Assembly: GCA_019044685.2 (NCBI GenBank)
Contig: JAGTXX020000003.1
Coordinates: 992,001-1,056,000 of the forward strand
DNA from: Nannochloris sp. 'desiccata'
Lineage: Eukaryota; Chlorophyta; Trebouxiophyceae; Chlorellales; Chlorellaceae
DNA length: 64,000 nucleotides
Direction: 5' to 3'
Shown: piece by piece, positions 55,112 through 64,000 of the stretch
How positions within the stretch are numbered: the first letter of the stretch is position 1
Layout: every line of letters begins with the position of its first letter
Made by a program: the position numbers and the translations under genes
Notes under the pieces: model-generated
What the model saw: only the letters and a program-made list of their open reading frames with translations
Told to the model about the DNA's origin: nothing
The model's database searches: none

Positions 55112-57373
55112 TTAAAATTCACACCCTTCTTGAGCTAGTTGCTGTTCAAAAGGAGGCAATATCTCGGCTCCATCATCTCGTATAGCAACCGGCCCTTCCA
55201 ACATCTCAGCAGAAGGCTCATTTTCAAGCTTCACCGCGTTACCGCCATCCACCCCCTCCCCCTGCTGCCCCTGCTGTTGCTGCTGCTGTTGCTGAGGTTG
55301 GTTAAATGGAGTTCCTCCTGCTTGCTGTTGCAGTTGGTGCTGTGCTCTTGACCCCCCAAAGCCGTCTCCTGCTCCTGCTCCTACCAACCCTAAACCAGCA
55401 GCAGCTCCCCCAGGCATTGTACTTGTAGAAGGGGTTGCTTGCCCCGCAGGCGTCAGCCCTCCAGTCGTACCGGGCGTTAAAAATCCAATACTACCAGGTG
55501 CATCTGGTGCCTTTAAGTGTCTATGAGTAATCGCAGTCACCACGGGGTCAAATCGATTCGTATCAGATATTAAGTTTTCCAATACAGGCCGAGGATCTTC
55601 AACATATCGTGGTTCGGAAAGTACAGTTACCTGAGCGAGAAAATTCCGCAACCAACTTTCCAAAGTAGAGGCGGCTAATTTTTTCACCTCTGCCTGCGAA
55701 TGTTCTGCTAGTTCAGCTAATGCTTTCTTTAAACCTGGGTACGCGACCAATTCTAAAGAAGCGCGTAAATGCGAAATCTCACGAAGCGCACCTAATACCG
55801 CAACTAAAGCTTTCCTTTGAGGCATCGTGCCGACGGCACCGGCAGCCGGTAAAGACACCTGCCCGGAAGCTACTCCTTGCAATACTGGCAACACTCTTTT
55901 TACGACTGCAGCATCTCCATCACTGAGAGTATCAATGGTATACGCTAAGGCTTCATTTTTCACAGTTTCTCTACGAATGGCTTCTTCTTGCGCCCACCGA
56001 CGGAGCTCTGCGGCAATTAAGTCTCTGGCATCTCTATCAGGATCGATTAATTTCCATCCACCACGACCCCTCCGTACCATATTTCCCGTAGCTTGACGTA
56101 ATAAAGAGTCACTTCCGTACCGAGTCCCACCAGAACCAAAGCCACCAATGCCGGCAAGACCTCCAGTACCGCTGCCAAAGCCGCCTCCAGCACTGCCAAG
56201 ACCTGTAATGCTGGGACGAGGAGGGCGACCTGGACCACGACCACGACCTCTACCCCTGCCTCGTCCGCTACCACCACCAACAGAGCCTGGGGTGGTAAAT
56301 CTACCTCCTGTACCGCTACGAAGACCAGTACTCATCATATGCACATTAATACCTCCAGGACTAGTACCACCAATGCGACCACCACTAACACCACCAGAGC
56401 CAGAGCCAAGGCCAGATTTTGGGTGTGCAAGTTTTGGTCCTCGTTGTGCCGCTGTCCGTAAAGCCATTGGTGGTACCGCTGGCAATATCACCGGCGTGCC
56501 TTGTTGCGGCTTCACCAACATCGAATCAATCCATTTCTTCACTTCATCTTGATTTTTCGCTTCCAAAGGTGCGGCGTTTGTGAAATAAGCTTCAGTGCTA
56601 TACGTATAATGACCATCTCGAGTTTCTTTTTCTTCTCCCGTAACCGCTAGATGATTATGGCCTTGGTCATCCATTAAATACCATCGAAGCAAGTGTCTAC
56701 CATCTGGTAGTTCTTCCTTTGATTCAGAGTAGGAAATGAATTTAGGTAGCGTCACCGCTACGCCTGCTGGAGGTATTTCATCACTCACCACATCCGTGTG
56801 GAAACCGCCTCGATCTTGACTTTTTGCTATAATAGAGTCTCCCCACATTTTGACGTCCCCTTTATTGTGGCATTGGAGAGTGGGAAATCCAGGTTGATTG
56901 GTGTACTCGTAGTGAGAATCGCCGTTATCTACACCGGTTGCGGCGAGATGTTGATTGCCTTTAGAGTCAACGAGGAAAAATCTGATGCCATACGTGTGTG
57001 CATGGTTGCCTCCCCTATGCGACTTTTGGGGCCGATTACTGGTTTGGAATCTAGCTTCAACGAGTTGGACGAATACAGGTTCTTCAATTGGACCGGTTCT
57101 GGTGGCAGTGTCACTAGTAAACGCTGTACCGGCAGTTGTAAGACCGCCGCCGTTTAAATATTGTTGTCCATCTCCTCCTTCTTCTTCTTCTCCTAGAGTG
57201 AAGATGACTGGAATGATGTCAGCATCTTCCATATCGATATTTACTCCTGCTCCTGAAGGATGAAGACCAGTAACAGTGAGAGGAGGGGCAGCAGCTCCAG
57301 GTCCAGCAGCAGCAGCGTCTTGGGCCATGTCCTCTGCAACCTGTGCGAGCTCGTCACCTGTAGAGTTGTTCAT
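55112..57373 (-). CDS. TFIIS N-terminal (LW) domain protein with a duplicated N-terminal module
   Basis: A single-exon frame of 753 residues. Residues about 100-195 and 205-295 are two copies of one ~80-residue module: GIRFFLVDSKGNQHLAATGV / DNGDSHYEYTN / HNKGDVKMWGDSII and LLRWYLMDDQGHNHLAVTGE / DGHYTYSTEAYF / KNQDEVKKWIDSML. A Gly/Arg-rich linker (GRGRGRGRGRGPGRPPRPS) follows. A helical domain at about 510-610 contains ISHLRASLELVAYPGLKKAL then AELAEHSQAEVKKLAASTLE with SWLRNF, the TFIIS N-terminal/LW pattern found in transcription elongation and Mediator/IWS1-type proteins. The tail is Gln/Gly-rich. A transcription role is inferred; I do not know the duplicated module's family. Confidence 0.8.
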   Translation of the reverse strand: MNNSTGDELAQVAEDMAQDAAAAGPGAAAPPLTVTGLHPSGAGVNIDMEDADIIPVIFTLGEEEEGGDGQQYLNGGGLTTAGTAFTSDTATRTGPIEEPVFVQLVEARFQTSNRPQKSHRGGNHAHTYGIRFFLVDSKGNQHLAATGVDNGDSHYEYTNQPGFPTLQCHNKGDVKMWGDSIIAKSQDRGGFHTDVVSDEIPPAGVAVTLPKFISYSESKEELPDGRHLLRWYLMDDQGHNHLAVTGEEKETRDGHYTYSTEAYFTNAAPLEAKNQDEVKKWIDSMLVKPQQGTPVILPAVPPMALRTAAQRGPKLAHPKSGLGSGSGGVSGGRIGGTSPGGINVHMMSTGLRSGTGGRFTTPGSVGGGSGRGRGRGRGRGPGRPPRPSITGLGSAGGGFGSGTGGLAGIGGFGSGGTRYGSDSLLRQATGNMVRRGRGGWKLIDPDRDARDLIAAELRRWAQEEAIRRETVKNEALAYTIDTLSDGDAAVVKRVLPVLQGVASGQVSLPAAGAVGTMPQRKALVAVLGALREISHLRASLELVAYPGLKKALAELAEHSQAEVKKLAASTLESWLRNFLAQVTVLSEPRYVEDPRPVLENLISDTNRFDPVVTAITHRHLKAPDAPGSIGFLTPGTTGGLTPAGQATPSTSTMPGGAAAGLGLVGAGAGDGFGGSRAQHQLQQQAGGTPFNQPQQQQQQQQGQQGEGVDGGNAVKLENEPSAEMLEGPVAIRDDGAEILPPFEQQLAQEGCEF

Positions 57374-57474
57374 TGTATTATCTAGTATTTTAGCTCGTTA
57401 TAAGACAGAGTCTCGCTAATTTTAGGATTTAAGATGGATTATAGATGTTAAGATTGTTCTTAGGAGGGTTCTTG

Positions 57475-57914
57475 CTATTGCTGTGCAGTTGCTCCTCCAG
57501 TAGGAGTTGGTTCTTTCAGAGAAACAAAAACTTTCTTGTAATCGACACGACGATAAAATCCTGTTTTGCTGCGTTTCTTCTTGCCTTCTACGTTGAGTGT
57601 GCGTACTGATTCTACTTTAAGACCGTGCGCTTTTTCTAAGAATTGCTTGACCTCAGCCTGCGGGGAAATTGAGAAATTAAATATGGTTGAAACCTTGCAC
57701 CGCCAAACTTGGATGTGATTGATCAGCAAGTGCATAGCAAATGGGGTCATTTTGCTTGAAATTCCCCACGTACCTTGTTTACTTGAGGTAATGTTTTGAA
57801 TGCTAAATCTTTTAGGAAACCTGTCTTTTCGTAGAGAGTTTGCTGAGCCTCGGAAAGTGGGATGAGTTTAAGAGGGAAGTTGGGCAAAAATGTGGGGAAA
57901 CGCCTCCAGCTCAT
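57475..57914 (-). CDS. Mitochondrial large-subunit ribosomal protein uL23m
   Basis: Exons 57914-57774 and 57657-57475 (116-base intron) give 107 residues: MSWRRFPTFLPNFPLKLIPL, then LPQVNK|AEVKQFLEKAHGLKV and VESVRTLNVEGKKKRS. The NK-x-E(V/I)K-x-(F/Y)LE core is typical of uL23, and the short length and divergent ends fit the mitochondrial form (mL23). It would lie at the exit tunnel of mitochondrial ribosomes. The ATG is preceded by CTCTGCAGAT, an acceptor-like string, so there may be a 5'-UTR intron. It diverges from PheRS alpha. The plastid form is not excluded. Confidence 0.82.
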
Positions 57915-58271
57915 ATCTGCAGAGAGAAGGGCATATATCATGAGAAAGGCGACGTAAATTTTGTAAACGGCAGTTTCAAATCCGCAGCAAAATTACAACA
58001 ATGAATTAATAAAAATTTGGATGAAGAATTCAGGTGCCTCACCTGCGATCCACGCCTATCCTGGATGGATTTCTTATTATCTTAACTTGTGATCAGCGCC
58101 TGTATCGTCTCAATTCTTGTATTCAACTCTACAAAACAAGGCCAAAACTCGAGGTACATTTTCAAGGTACAAACTTGGCGGCAGTTCACCAAACAAGGCT
58201 TGATATGACCATCAGAATGCACATTCCTTATTCTCTGGATATAATAATTCTCAGAAGAGCGCAGCGGAAGG
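57915..58271. promoter_or_regulatory. Divergent promoter region of uL23m and PheRS alpha
   Basis: About 360 bases between two translation genes transcribed apart. It should hold a uL23m 5'-UTR intron. No known motif was recognised. Confidence 0.4.
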
Positions 58272-60026
58272 ATGACTGCCCTGTCTCCTGCAGACATTGA
58301 GGCAAAATTGCTTCAAGCTGTTCACGCTCAAGGCTCAATTGCCGATTCCGATGACTTTGGCAAATCCATTGGGATCGCCGATCACAATGTGGTTGTAGGA
58401 GTGATCAAGAGCTTAGAATCTTACGATATGATCCTCACAGAGGTATGTGCCATCTATAACAAGAACATCTTGACATGTTTTTATTTCCCAGTTTTCTCAT
58501 TATCTCACCATGGCTTTACATTTCTCCATAGGACATTGCACATTCTCGATGGAATCTAACCGATGAAGCACGTGGCTACTTAGGTATAGGCACCCCTGAA
58601 GCCCAAGTTTTCAACGCCGTCGGCTCCTCAGGCATCTCCATGGCCGCTTTGAAAGACCAGCTTGGTCTCGCTGGAGATCTAGGGTTCAGGCAAGGTATGC
58701 AACTCAAATGGGTGGCAATTGATAAGAGCGGTGGAGAGCCTTTAGTTGTCCGTAAAGTCGAATCTATTGTTGATAGAGTACTCCCGGTCCTGGAAGACCT
58801 TGCCTCTGGTTCTGATGGCAATAACTACGATCAAAAGGAAATGCAAGCTCTTTCAAAACGTCGCATGGTCAGTGTTGAAAAATGGAAAACTTTTAAAATC
58901 ACCAAGGGACCCAAATTTGCCTTGGGAAGAAAGAAAGCGGCCACCGACTTGACAGTTGGAATGCTTTCAAAGGGAACTTGGAAAAATGAAGATTTCAAGG
59001 AATATAACTTTAACGCTCTAGGTATTAAACCTTCTGGGGGATATTTACATCCTCTATTGAAAGTACGTACCCAATTCCGTAAGATTTTCACAAATATGGG
59101 ATTTCAAGAGATGCCGACAAATAACTATGTAGAGAGTTCGTTTTGGAATTTTGATGCCTTGTTCCAGCCGCAACAGCATCCTGCACGTGATGCACATGAT
59201 ACTTTCTTCCTTACTAGTACGTTTTGAATTGTAGGAACCCTACTCTAGTCCTCTGTTTCCCTGTTTCACTCTCAAAATACCAGCCTCTTAACTATTATCA
59301 GCATATTGTACTTCGTGATTTCAACCGTCCTTTTTTACTACATTTCTTGCTTTCTTTCTTCTTGCAGAACCTGCTGCGACCCCTGCCTCTACAGTCCCGG
59401 CTGACTACCTCCAACGCGTCAAGGAAACCCACGAAAAGGGTGGTTTTGGTAGCATCGGCTACGGCTACGATTGGGCCGTTGCTGAAGCAGAAAAGAACCT
59501 TTTAAGAACTCACACGACGGCCGTCTCGTCCAGAATGCTGTACCGCTTGGCTCAAGACGGCTTCAAACCAGCGAAATACTTCTCCATTGACCGTGTATTT
59601 AGAAATGAAGCTGTAGATCGTACACATTTAGCTGAATTTCATCAAGTAGAAGGCGTTGTCTGCGATTATGGACTTACTCTCGGAGATCTCATAGGGACGT
59701 TGCAAGAATTCTTTGATCGATTAGGCATGGGATCACAACTCCGTTTTAAACCTGCATACAATCCCTATACTGAGCCTTCTATGGAGATTTTCTCTTATTC
59801 AAAAGAATTGGGGAAATGGATGGAAGTGGGTAATAGCGGGATGTTTAGACCTGAGATGTTGCGACCAATGGGCATGCCCGAGGGAGTCAATGTCATTGCG
59901 TGGGGGTTGTCATTAGAGCGACCTACAATGATTCTATATGGAATCGATAACATTAGAGATCTGTTTGGACATAAAGTGAGTTTAAATATGGTGAAAAAGA
60001 ATGGAATTTGTCGATTGGGGCTTTAG
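58272..60026 (+). CDS. FARSA: Phenylalanyl-tRNA synthetase alpha subunit, cytosolic type
   Basis: Exons 58272-58442, 58532-59216 and 59368-60026, with introns of 89 and 151 bases, give 504 residues. The N-terminal winged-helix domains are present ([40 protein letters not shown]). The class II core has motif 2 ([20 protein letters not shown] with HQVEGVV) and motif 3 ([20 protein letters not shown] then IRDLFGHKV). It ends GICRLGL as in other eukaryotic alpha chains. It charges tRNA-Phe with its beta partner, which is not in the window. Joins restore conserved sequence in phase. Confidence 0.97.
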
Positions 60027-60272
60027 AATTACAATTCTTTTGCTCTATTATTATTAGGTTGTTGTCGTTGGCGGTGAAAATAATCTTATTTTTACTTTTA
60101 ATGGGATACGTGTATGTTGTAAAGAGTCGTTGGTAGAACGCGTGAGTGTAATTAAAGTAAATAGGTAAGAGAGACAGTGGATTATTCAATAAAATAACAA
60201 ATTAAAGCCAGAAAAGATGGCAAGGTTTCATTTTGCCGGCAATGTAAAAATCGATTAAAAAAAAAGGTTAAA

Positions 60273-60925
60273 TTAAATTTGTTCTTTTTTCATACGTTTT
60301 AGTTCTTGCTCTAATGGAAAATTCTTCACATACGCATGCCGTGCAGCTACCATCCCTCCATCTACAAACACAGCACCTAGCACAGCCTCAAATAATTCTC
60401 CTAGAACACCAACCGACAACTTTCTATCTAGCTTCTCATTCTCGACTGTCATTCCTTTGCCTGCTATAAGCATTTTATCAAGCCCTATTTGAACACAACA
60501 TTCTGCAAAGTGTTCTCTAGATGCCAACAAGCTTCTTAGCTCAGTGAGCCGCCCAGAAGAGGCATACCCTTCGGATGCTGCGAGCTGCGAGCTGATTATT
60601 AGTTGTAGTATGGAGTCACCGAGCCAAGAGAACGTGGTGCTGCTAGGTGCTGCTGCGCTTTTATGTGTTAATGCTAATCGCAATAAGTCTCGCTCTTTGA
60701 AAGTGTAATCTAATTTGGTTTCTAAATCTACTAGCTGACTTTCTGTTGGGTCGGGGCTTCTCTCTTCGATGTGGTATGTAATCTCCGACGCTGCCGCTAG
60801 GAATTTTTGTTTGATAAGTCCATCAAAGGTGGTTGCCTGTCCCTCAGGCACCGGTACCGAACTATTTTGAGCATCAGAGATTTGTTTAAAAGAGCAACAA
60901 GGACGTAGTGTCGTGATTCTCCTTG
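60273..60925 (-). CDS. RNase III-domain protein, 5' end unresolved
   Basis: The minus-strand frame has an RNase III core: LDYTFKERDLLRLALTHKSA, FSWLGDSILQLIISSQLAAS and LSVGVLGELFEAVLGAVFVD. The last two match the GD-x-(I/V)L signature and the second acidic block. The NE(R/L)LE part of the first signature is replaced by SSTTF, so catalytic strength is doubtful. No double-stranded RNA-binding domain follows, as in mini-III type proteins of bacteria and plastids. There is no ATG in frame at the N-terminus; an acceptor-like CTGCAG at 60926 suggests an upstream exon that I could not place. Residues AARRITTLRPCCSFKQISDA resemble part of a transit peptide. Confidence 0.72.
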
Positions 60926-61142
60926 CTGCAGGCAGAGATTATCGATTTAAAATTGATCGGCAACGATGCAAAGATAGCACTCTCTGAAGCCCTATCATTT
61001 TGCTATATGAAGAGATATGATCTACAATGAGCCGCGATATTTTTTTTTAATTTTAATTCTCCTCTGAAACTCTCTGGCTACCAATGTTTCACTGCTATTC
61101 GACGAAGATGGGTTCTCAAGAATTGAAAAAGAAGGATACTTC

Positions 61143-62081
61143 TTACAGAATTGACTCTACTTGTCTCTCTACTATATCCACAAGCAATTCAAGATCACTT
61201 GAGCTTGACAATCTATGATCTCCATTCTCCACAATATGTAGATTAGATCCTGGCAAAGTCCCTGCCAACGCCTCCGCCGTCGCAAATGGCACCACAGAAT
61301 CCAATGCCCCAGCAAGTATATCAATTATGAGAGTAGTATCAATTAATTTATGTTTCAAAAGGTATGCGAGGCTATTACCTTCACCACAAGAAGGAGAAGG
61401 AGCAGCAGGAAAATGCTGCTGCTGCTGCTGCGGCTGCATTAAAATACACCACCGCTCGTTGGCATCTTTTATCAAATGCCGATTCAATTGAATACATCCT
61501 TGATCTGCATACTCTGACGGAATGGAAACTACAGAAGCAGCATTATTCATGTGGTCTGCAGTATTGCTCCACCGGTGGGAGGCATTGACAGCTGGAGCAA
61601 TCAGAATAAGCCCTCTAATCTGCGGTAGTTGTGGTTTTGTTAAGAACAAAGATAATAATAATGCCAACCAACCACCGAGACTGCTCCCTACTATTATTAA
61701 ATTGCTACTACTAGGTACCTTCGCTGTAGATAGCGTTTTCAGTAGTACAGCCTCGATATCTAGTAGCCATTCTTCAAGGCTCAATATTTCTTTAATAATG
61801 CCACTGGACGTGCCGTGGCCTTGGTAGTTCAGTGAGAGATAGTTGAGACCTAGTTCTGAGGCTGTGGTTTCTAAGGTTTGCCCTTTGAGACCGCTCCATG
61901 TAGATTGTAGGCCAGGGAGATAGAGAAGAGTGGTGTTACTCTTATTATCTTTGTTGTTGTCTTTTGGTGGCAGTGATGAGGTCGAAGTTGGATGAACGAA
62001 GCGGTAAGCAATGTGAGCATGAATTTGATTAGACTTGCAACTATGTGCCAAGGGTCTAGTGACTACTCCTGTTTGGCTCAT
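61143..62081 (-). CDS. ABHD10-like alpha/beta hydrolase
   Basis: A single-exon frame of 312 residues from ATG 62081. Hydrolase marks are LLYLPGLQSTWSGLKG, GLNYLSLNYQGHGTSSG, the nucleophile elbow VGSSLGGWLALLL, ILAGALDSVVPFATAEA (acid) and VENGDHRLSSSSDLEL (His in GDHR). IPSEYADQGC and GDHR match ABHD10, a mitochondrial esterase/depalmitoylase of animals. There is no strong targeting sequence here apart from the mildly basic start. A Gln run (QPQQQQQ) sits in the loop after the lid. Name by motif pattern; substrate unknown. Confidence 0.85.
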   Translation of the reverse strand: MSQTGVVTRPLAHSCKSNQIHAHIAYRFVHPTSTSSLPPKDNNKDNKSNTTLLYLPGLQSTWSGLKGQTLETTASELGLNYLSLNYQGHGTSSGIIKEILSLEEWLLDIEAVLLKTLSTAKVPSSSNLIIVGSSLGGWLALLLSLFLTKPQLPQIRGLILIAPAVNASHRWSNTADHMNNAASVVSIPSEYADQGCIQLNRHLIKDANERWCILMQPQQQQQHFPAAPSPSCGEGNSLAYLLKHKLIDTTLIIDILAGALDSVVPFATAEALAGTLPGSNLHIVENGDHRLSSSSDLELLVDIVERQVESIL

Positions 62082-62523
62082 TGTTTTCCTTTCAACTGAC
62101 TAACGAAATTAAAAGTTGTGATTCGAGCAGGATTAAATATTGAGTTCTTGAAACTGCCGGCTAGCATTGCTCAATCGCTAGCAAGTAATTAGCTTTAACC
62201 GTTAAAAATCGGAACAGCAATTTAGCGCTTTAGAAGATGCAGTGGGGACCCTAAGTCATTGCCTCGCCAAGGTTTTCTCGAAAAGCCATATCACAGCATG
62301 TCCTCCCGTCCGGCGGAGGCATCCTAGAACAAATTAAGGTTGTGCGAGTCCCACAACCTTAACCACCCCATCGCGTTATCTCGCACAGCGACACTCACAT
62401 TATTCTAATATGCCTTTCCTAATAAAGAAATTGAGAGAATTGAGTCGTCTGGTCTCTTGCTTAAAGCATTGCAAAGCTACCTCTCCTACTCGGTAGACTT
62501 TTGGTGGCAAGGTTGAACCTAGT
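62082..62523. other. Divergent intergenic region with two strong hairpins
   Basis: The gap between the ABHD10-like and FkbM genes holds ATGtCCTCC/GGAGGCAT (62298-62322, eight pairs with one bulge) and TTAAGGTTGTG/CACAACCTTAA (62334-62362, 11 perfect pairs with a 7-base loop). AGAACA (62326-62331) lies between them and fits the H box consensus ANANNA; ACA triplets occur near 62390. This could be an H/ACA-like RNA, a regulatory structure, or palindromic transcription-factor sites. Confidence 0.4.
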
Positions 62524-63776
62524 ATGATGAAAGCGACAAGGTCCTTTCCAACCAAGGGTATGCTGCCTGAGGTCTTTACCGCCATATGTGTTGTAGCAAC
62601 TGCTTTTGTGGTTGGCATGTTCATTGGAAAGCAGAGCAGGGACTTTCTTATTGAGACTGCTTCACCAGCGGCAGTGCTTTCCGGTGTTGAAGTTGCTCAG
62701 CCTGCAAGGTAAGCAACAGCTCACCTTCTGGGGCCTAGCTAGTCCATAATTAACATCTATTACGGTCTGAACACTACATTATTTCCAATACCTTTTCTGT
62801 TTACAGTGGTTTGCGCTGCCCTTATGTTCTTGAGATCTCGCTTTGGCAAGACGCTATCACCCGCCAGCAGCAATTTTGCACCCAGCTGGAGAGCCTTCAC
62901 GGAGACAGTGTGCCATCAAAGGTACAGCTCGATGATCAAAAAGCTTTAATTCGTTTAGATAACGTTCAAGGTGGGTCCCATTCTATATATGTTATGGAAG
63001 GTGATGATGTTGTCAGTAGGGCATTCCGAGAAACAAATCATTGGGAGAAGCGTGAAGTCGCTGCTGTAGTTGAACAGCTTATCACTGTAGCCGATAGGAA
63101 AGGCGTCTCTCGTTCAGAGGTCGTATTTATTGATATAGGAGCGAATTTAGGTACGTTTACGATGGCTGCTGCTGCTGCTGGCTTCAAAGTGTATGCCTTC
63201 GAGCCTATGGAAACGAACATTGCTGCAATTAGGCACAGTATTTGTGCAAATAAACAGTTTCTTAACAATGTAGCACTAATTGAAACGGGCCTTGGGAATG
63301 AATTTCAAACGTGTGGCTTGTATAGCGGAGATGCAAACGTAGGAGATGGGTTCGTGAACTGCGACCCAAGTTTCAGAATCGACGCCGAAGTACACGCAAA
63401 AAGAAACATATCCAAGCGGCAAGATCTAATCGTACGCAGGTTAGATGATTTGCTGGGCAGCTCCGTCATGGATAGCTTGAAGGCGCGTGTTGCTGTGCTG
63501 AAAATTGATGTCGAAGGCTTTGAACCTTTAGTGTTTGAGGGCGCTAAGAAATTTTTAGATGTTGTTCATCCTGAGTTTTTGATGACTGAGGTGAACGTCG
63601 CAAACCCAGGTATAGTGAAACAGTACATGGAATACATGTCTCGATGGTATGACGTGCATGAAGAGGCGTTTACTGGACCGATTTTGGATCTTTCTACTTT
63701 GCAAGACCCTGCTCAAGGTGGGAGGAGATTTGCTGTGAATATATTCAATTTATATCTTGCAGCTAAATCTATATGA
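62524..63776 (+). CDS. FkbM-family methyltransferase, membrane-anchored
   Basis: Exons 62524-62708 and 62807-63776 (98-base intron) give 384 residues. The first exon encodes a single membrane segment (VFTAICVVATAFVVGMFIGK), so the protein is probably type II, with the enzyme in the Golgi or ER lumen. The methyltransferase core has VFIDIGANLGTFTMAAAAAG (SAM-binding motif I), VYAFEPMETNIAAIR (motif II) and VAVLKIDVEGFEPLVFEG, all hallmarks of FkbM. These enzymes methylate hydroxyl groups of sugars or small molecules; the acceptor is unknown. Two adjacent ATGs (62524 and 62527) both fit as start. A possible GTG-like start was not considered. Confidence 0.92.
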
Positions 63777-64000
63777 TTTTGAGGGCATTTTTAGAAGAAT
63801 TTCCACGATTAGTGTACTATGTTTTACTAGTTGAGTTGATTAACTATCATGCTATTAACAATTTGAATGGTGACAGGAAACGTTTTAGAAATACTTAACC
63901 CCTCCATAGGCCACCCTGCATCTAAAAAACCTAAAAAAAAGTAGCTGATGCTATAAATCCAATTAACAAAAGTCTAGAGTTGTAGGTAACAAATGTCAAA
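63777..64000. other. 3' flank, nothing recognised
   Basis: About 220 AT-rich bases after the FkbM stop, including CTAAAAAACCTAAAAAA near 63925. No coding or RNA signal was seen before the window ends. Confidence 0.4.

Overview
This is nuclear DNA from a eukaryote, probably a plastid-bearing microalga; a stramenopile or similar protist fits best, but the lineage is not proven. Genes are dense (about 33 in 64 kb, both strands, many head-to-head or tail-to-tail). Most have one to three GT-AG introns of about 70-330 bases. Exon junctions were rebuilt by hand from donor and acceptor sites plus continuity of conserved motifs. The gene set mixes plant/alga-type families (PH-START-DUF1336 lipid binder, gamma-type PI4-kinase-like protein, OTU plus SEC-C protease, Der double GTPase, CPBP membrane protease, plastid-type cysteine synthase) with general eukaryotic genes. 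There is no CRISPR array, bacterial operon or confident tRNA.

Layout. 1-5.5 kb: 3' part of a leukotriene A4 hydrolase-like metallopeptidase, a dCMP deaminase with long extra ends, and an EDR2-like lipid binder. 5.7-11 kb: one large DDB1/CPSF160/SF3B3-family scaffold gene. 11-12 kb: gene-free stretch with a 5S-rRNA-like match. 12-18 kb: HPRT, a REI1/ZNF622-like 60S factor with decayed zinc fingers, ribosomal protein uL2 and a SANT-domain protein. 18-23 kb: a lineage-specific small protein, a KANL3/TEX30-like pseudo-hydrolase, a PAQR/hemolysin-III membrane protein and an M16-family protein without its zinc site. 23-31.5 kb: GMP synthase, TMEM242-like, an RRM/RGG protein, Der GTPase and cysteine synthase. 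32-39 kb: SnRK1/AMPK kinase, OTU-SEC-C protease, serine palmitoyltransferase LCB2 and EMC7. 39-48 kb: EDEM3-like mannosidase, CPBP protease and PI4K-gamma-like protein. 49-54 kb: NudC, acid lipase and PrimPol. 53.7-55.1 kb: an inverted duplication with an unknown Cys-rich reading frame between its arms. 55-64 kb: TFIIS-N-domain protein with a duplicated module, mitochondrial uL23, cytosolic PheRS alpha, an RNase III-like protein, ABHD10-like hydrolase and an FkbM methyltransferase.

The genes form no single pathway. Several themes recur: nucleotide supply (dCMP deaminase, HPRT, GMP synthase), ribosome making and translation (uL2, REI1-like, uL23m, PheRS, Der), ER and lipid work (LCB2, EMC7, EDEM3-like, EDR2-like, acid lipase) and RNA/DNA factors (PrimPol, RNase III-like, RRM protein, TFIIS-N protein). 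The parts most worth a second look are the inverted duplication after PrimPol, the 5S-like sequence at 11.1 kb, a possible box C/D RNA inside a GMP synthase intron, and several conserved-family proteins that have lost catalytic or metal-binding residues.
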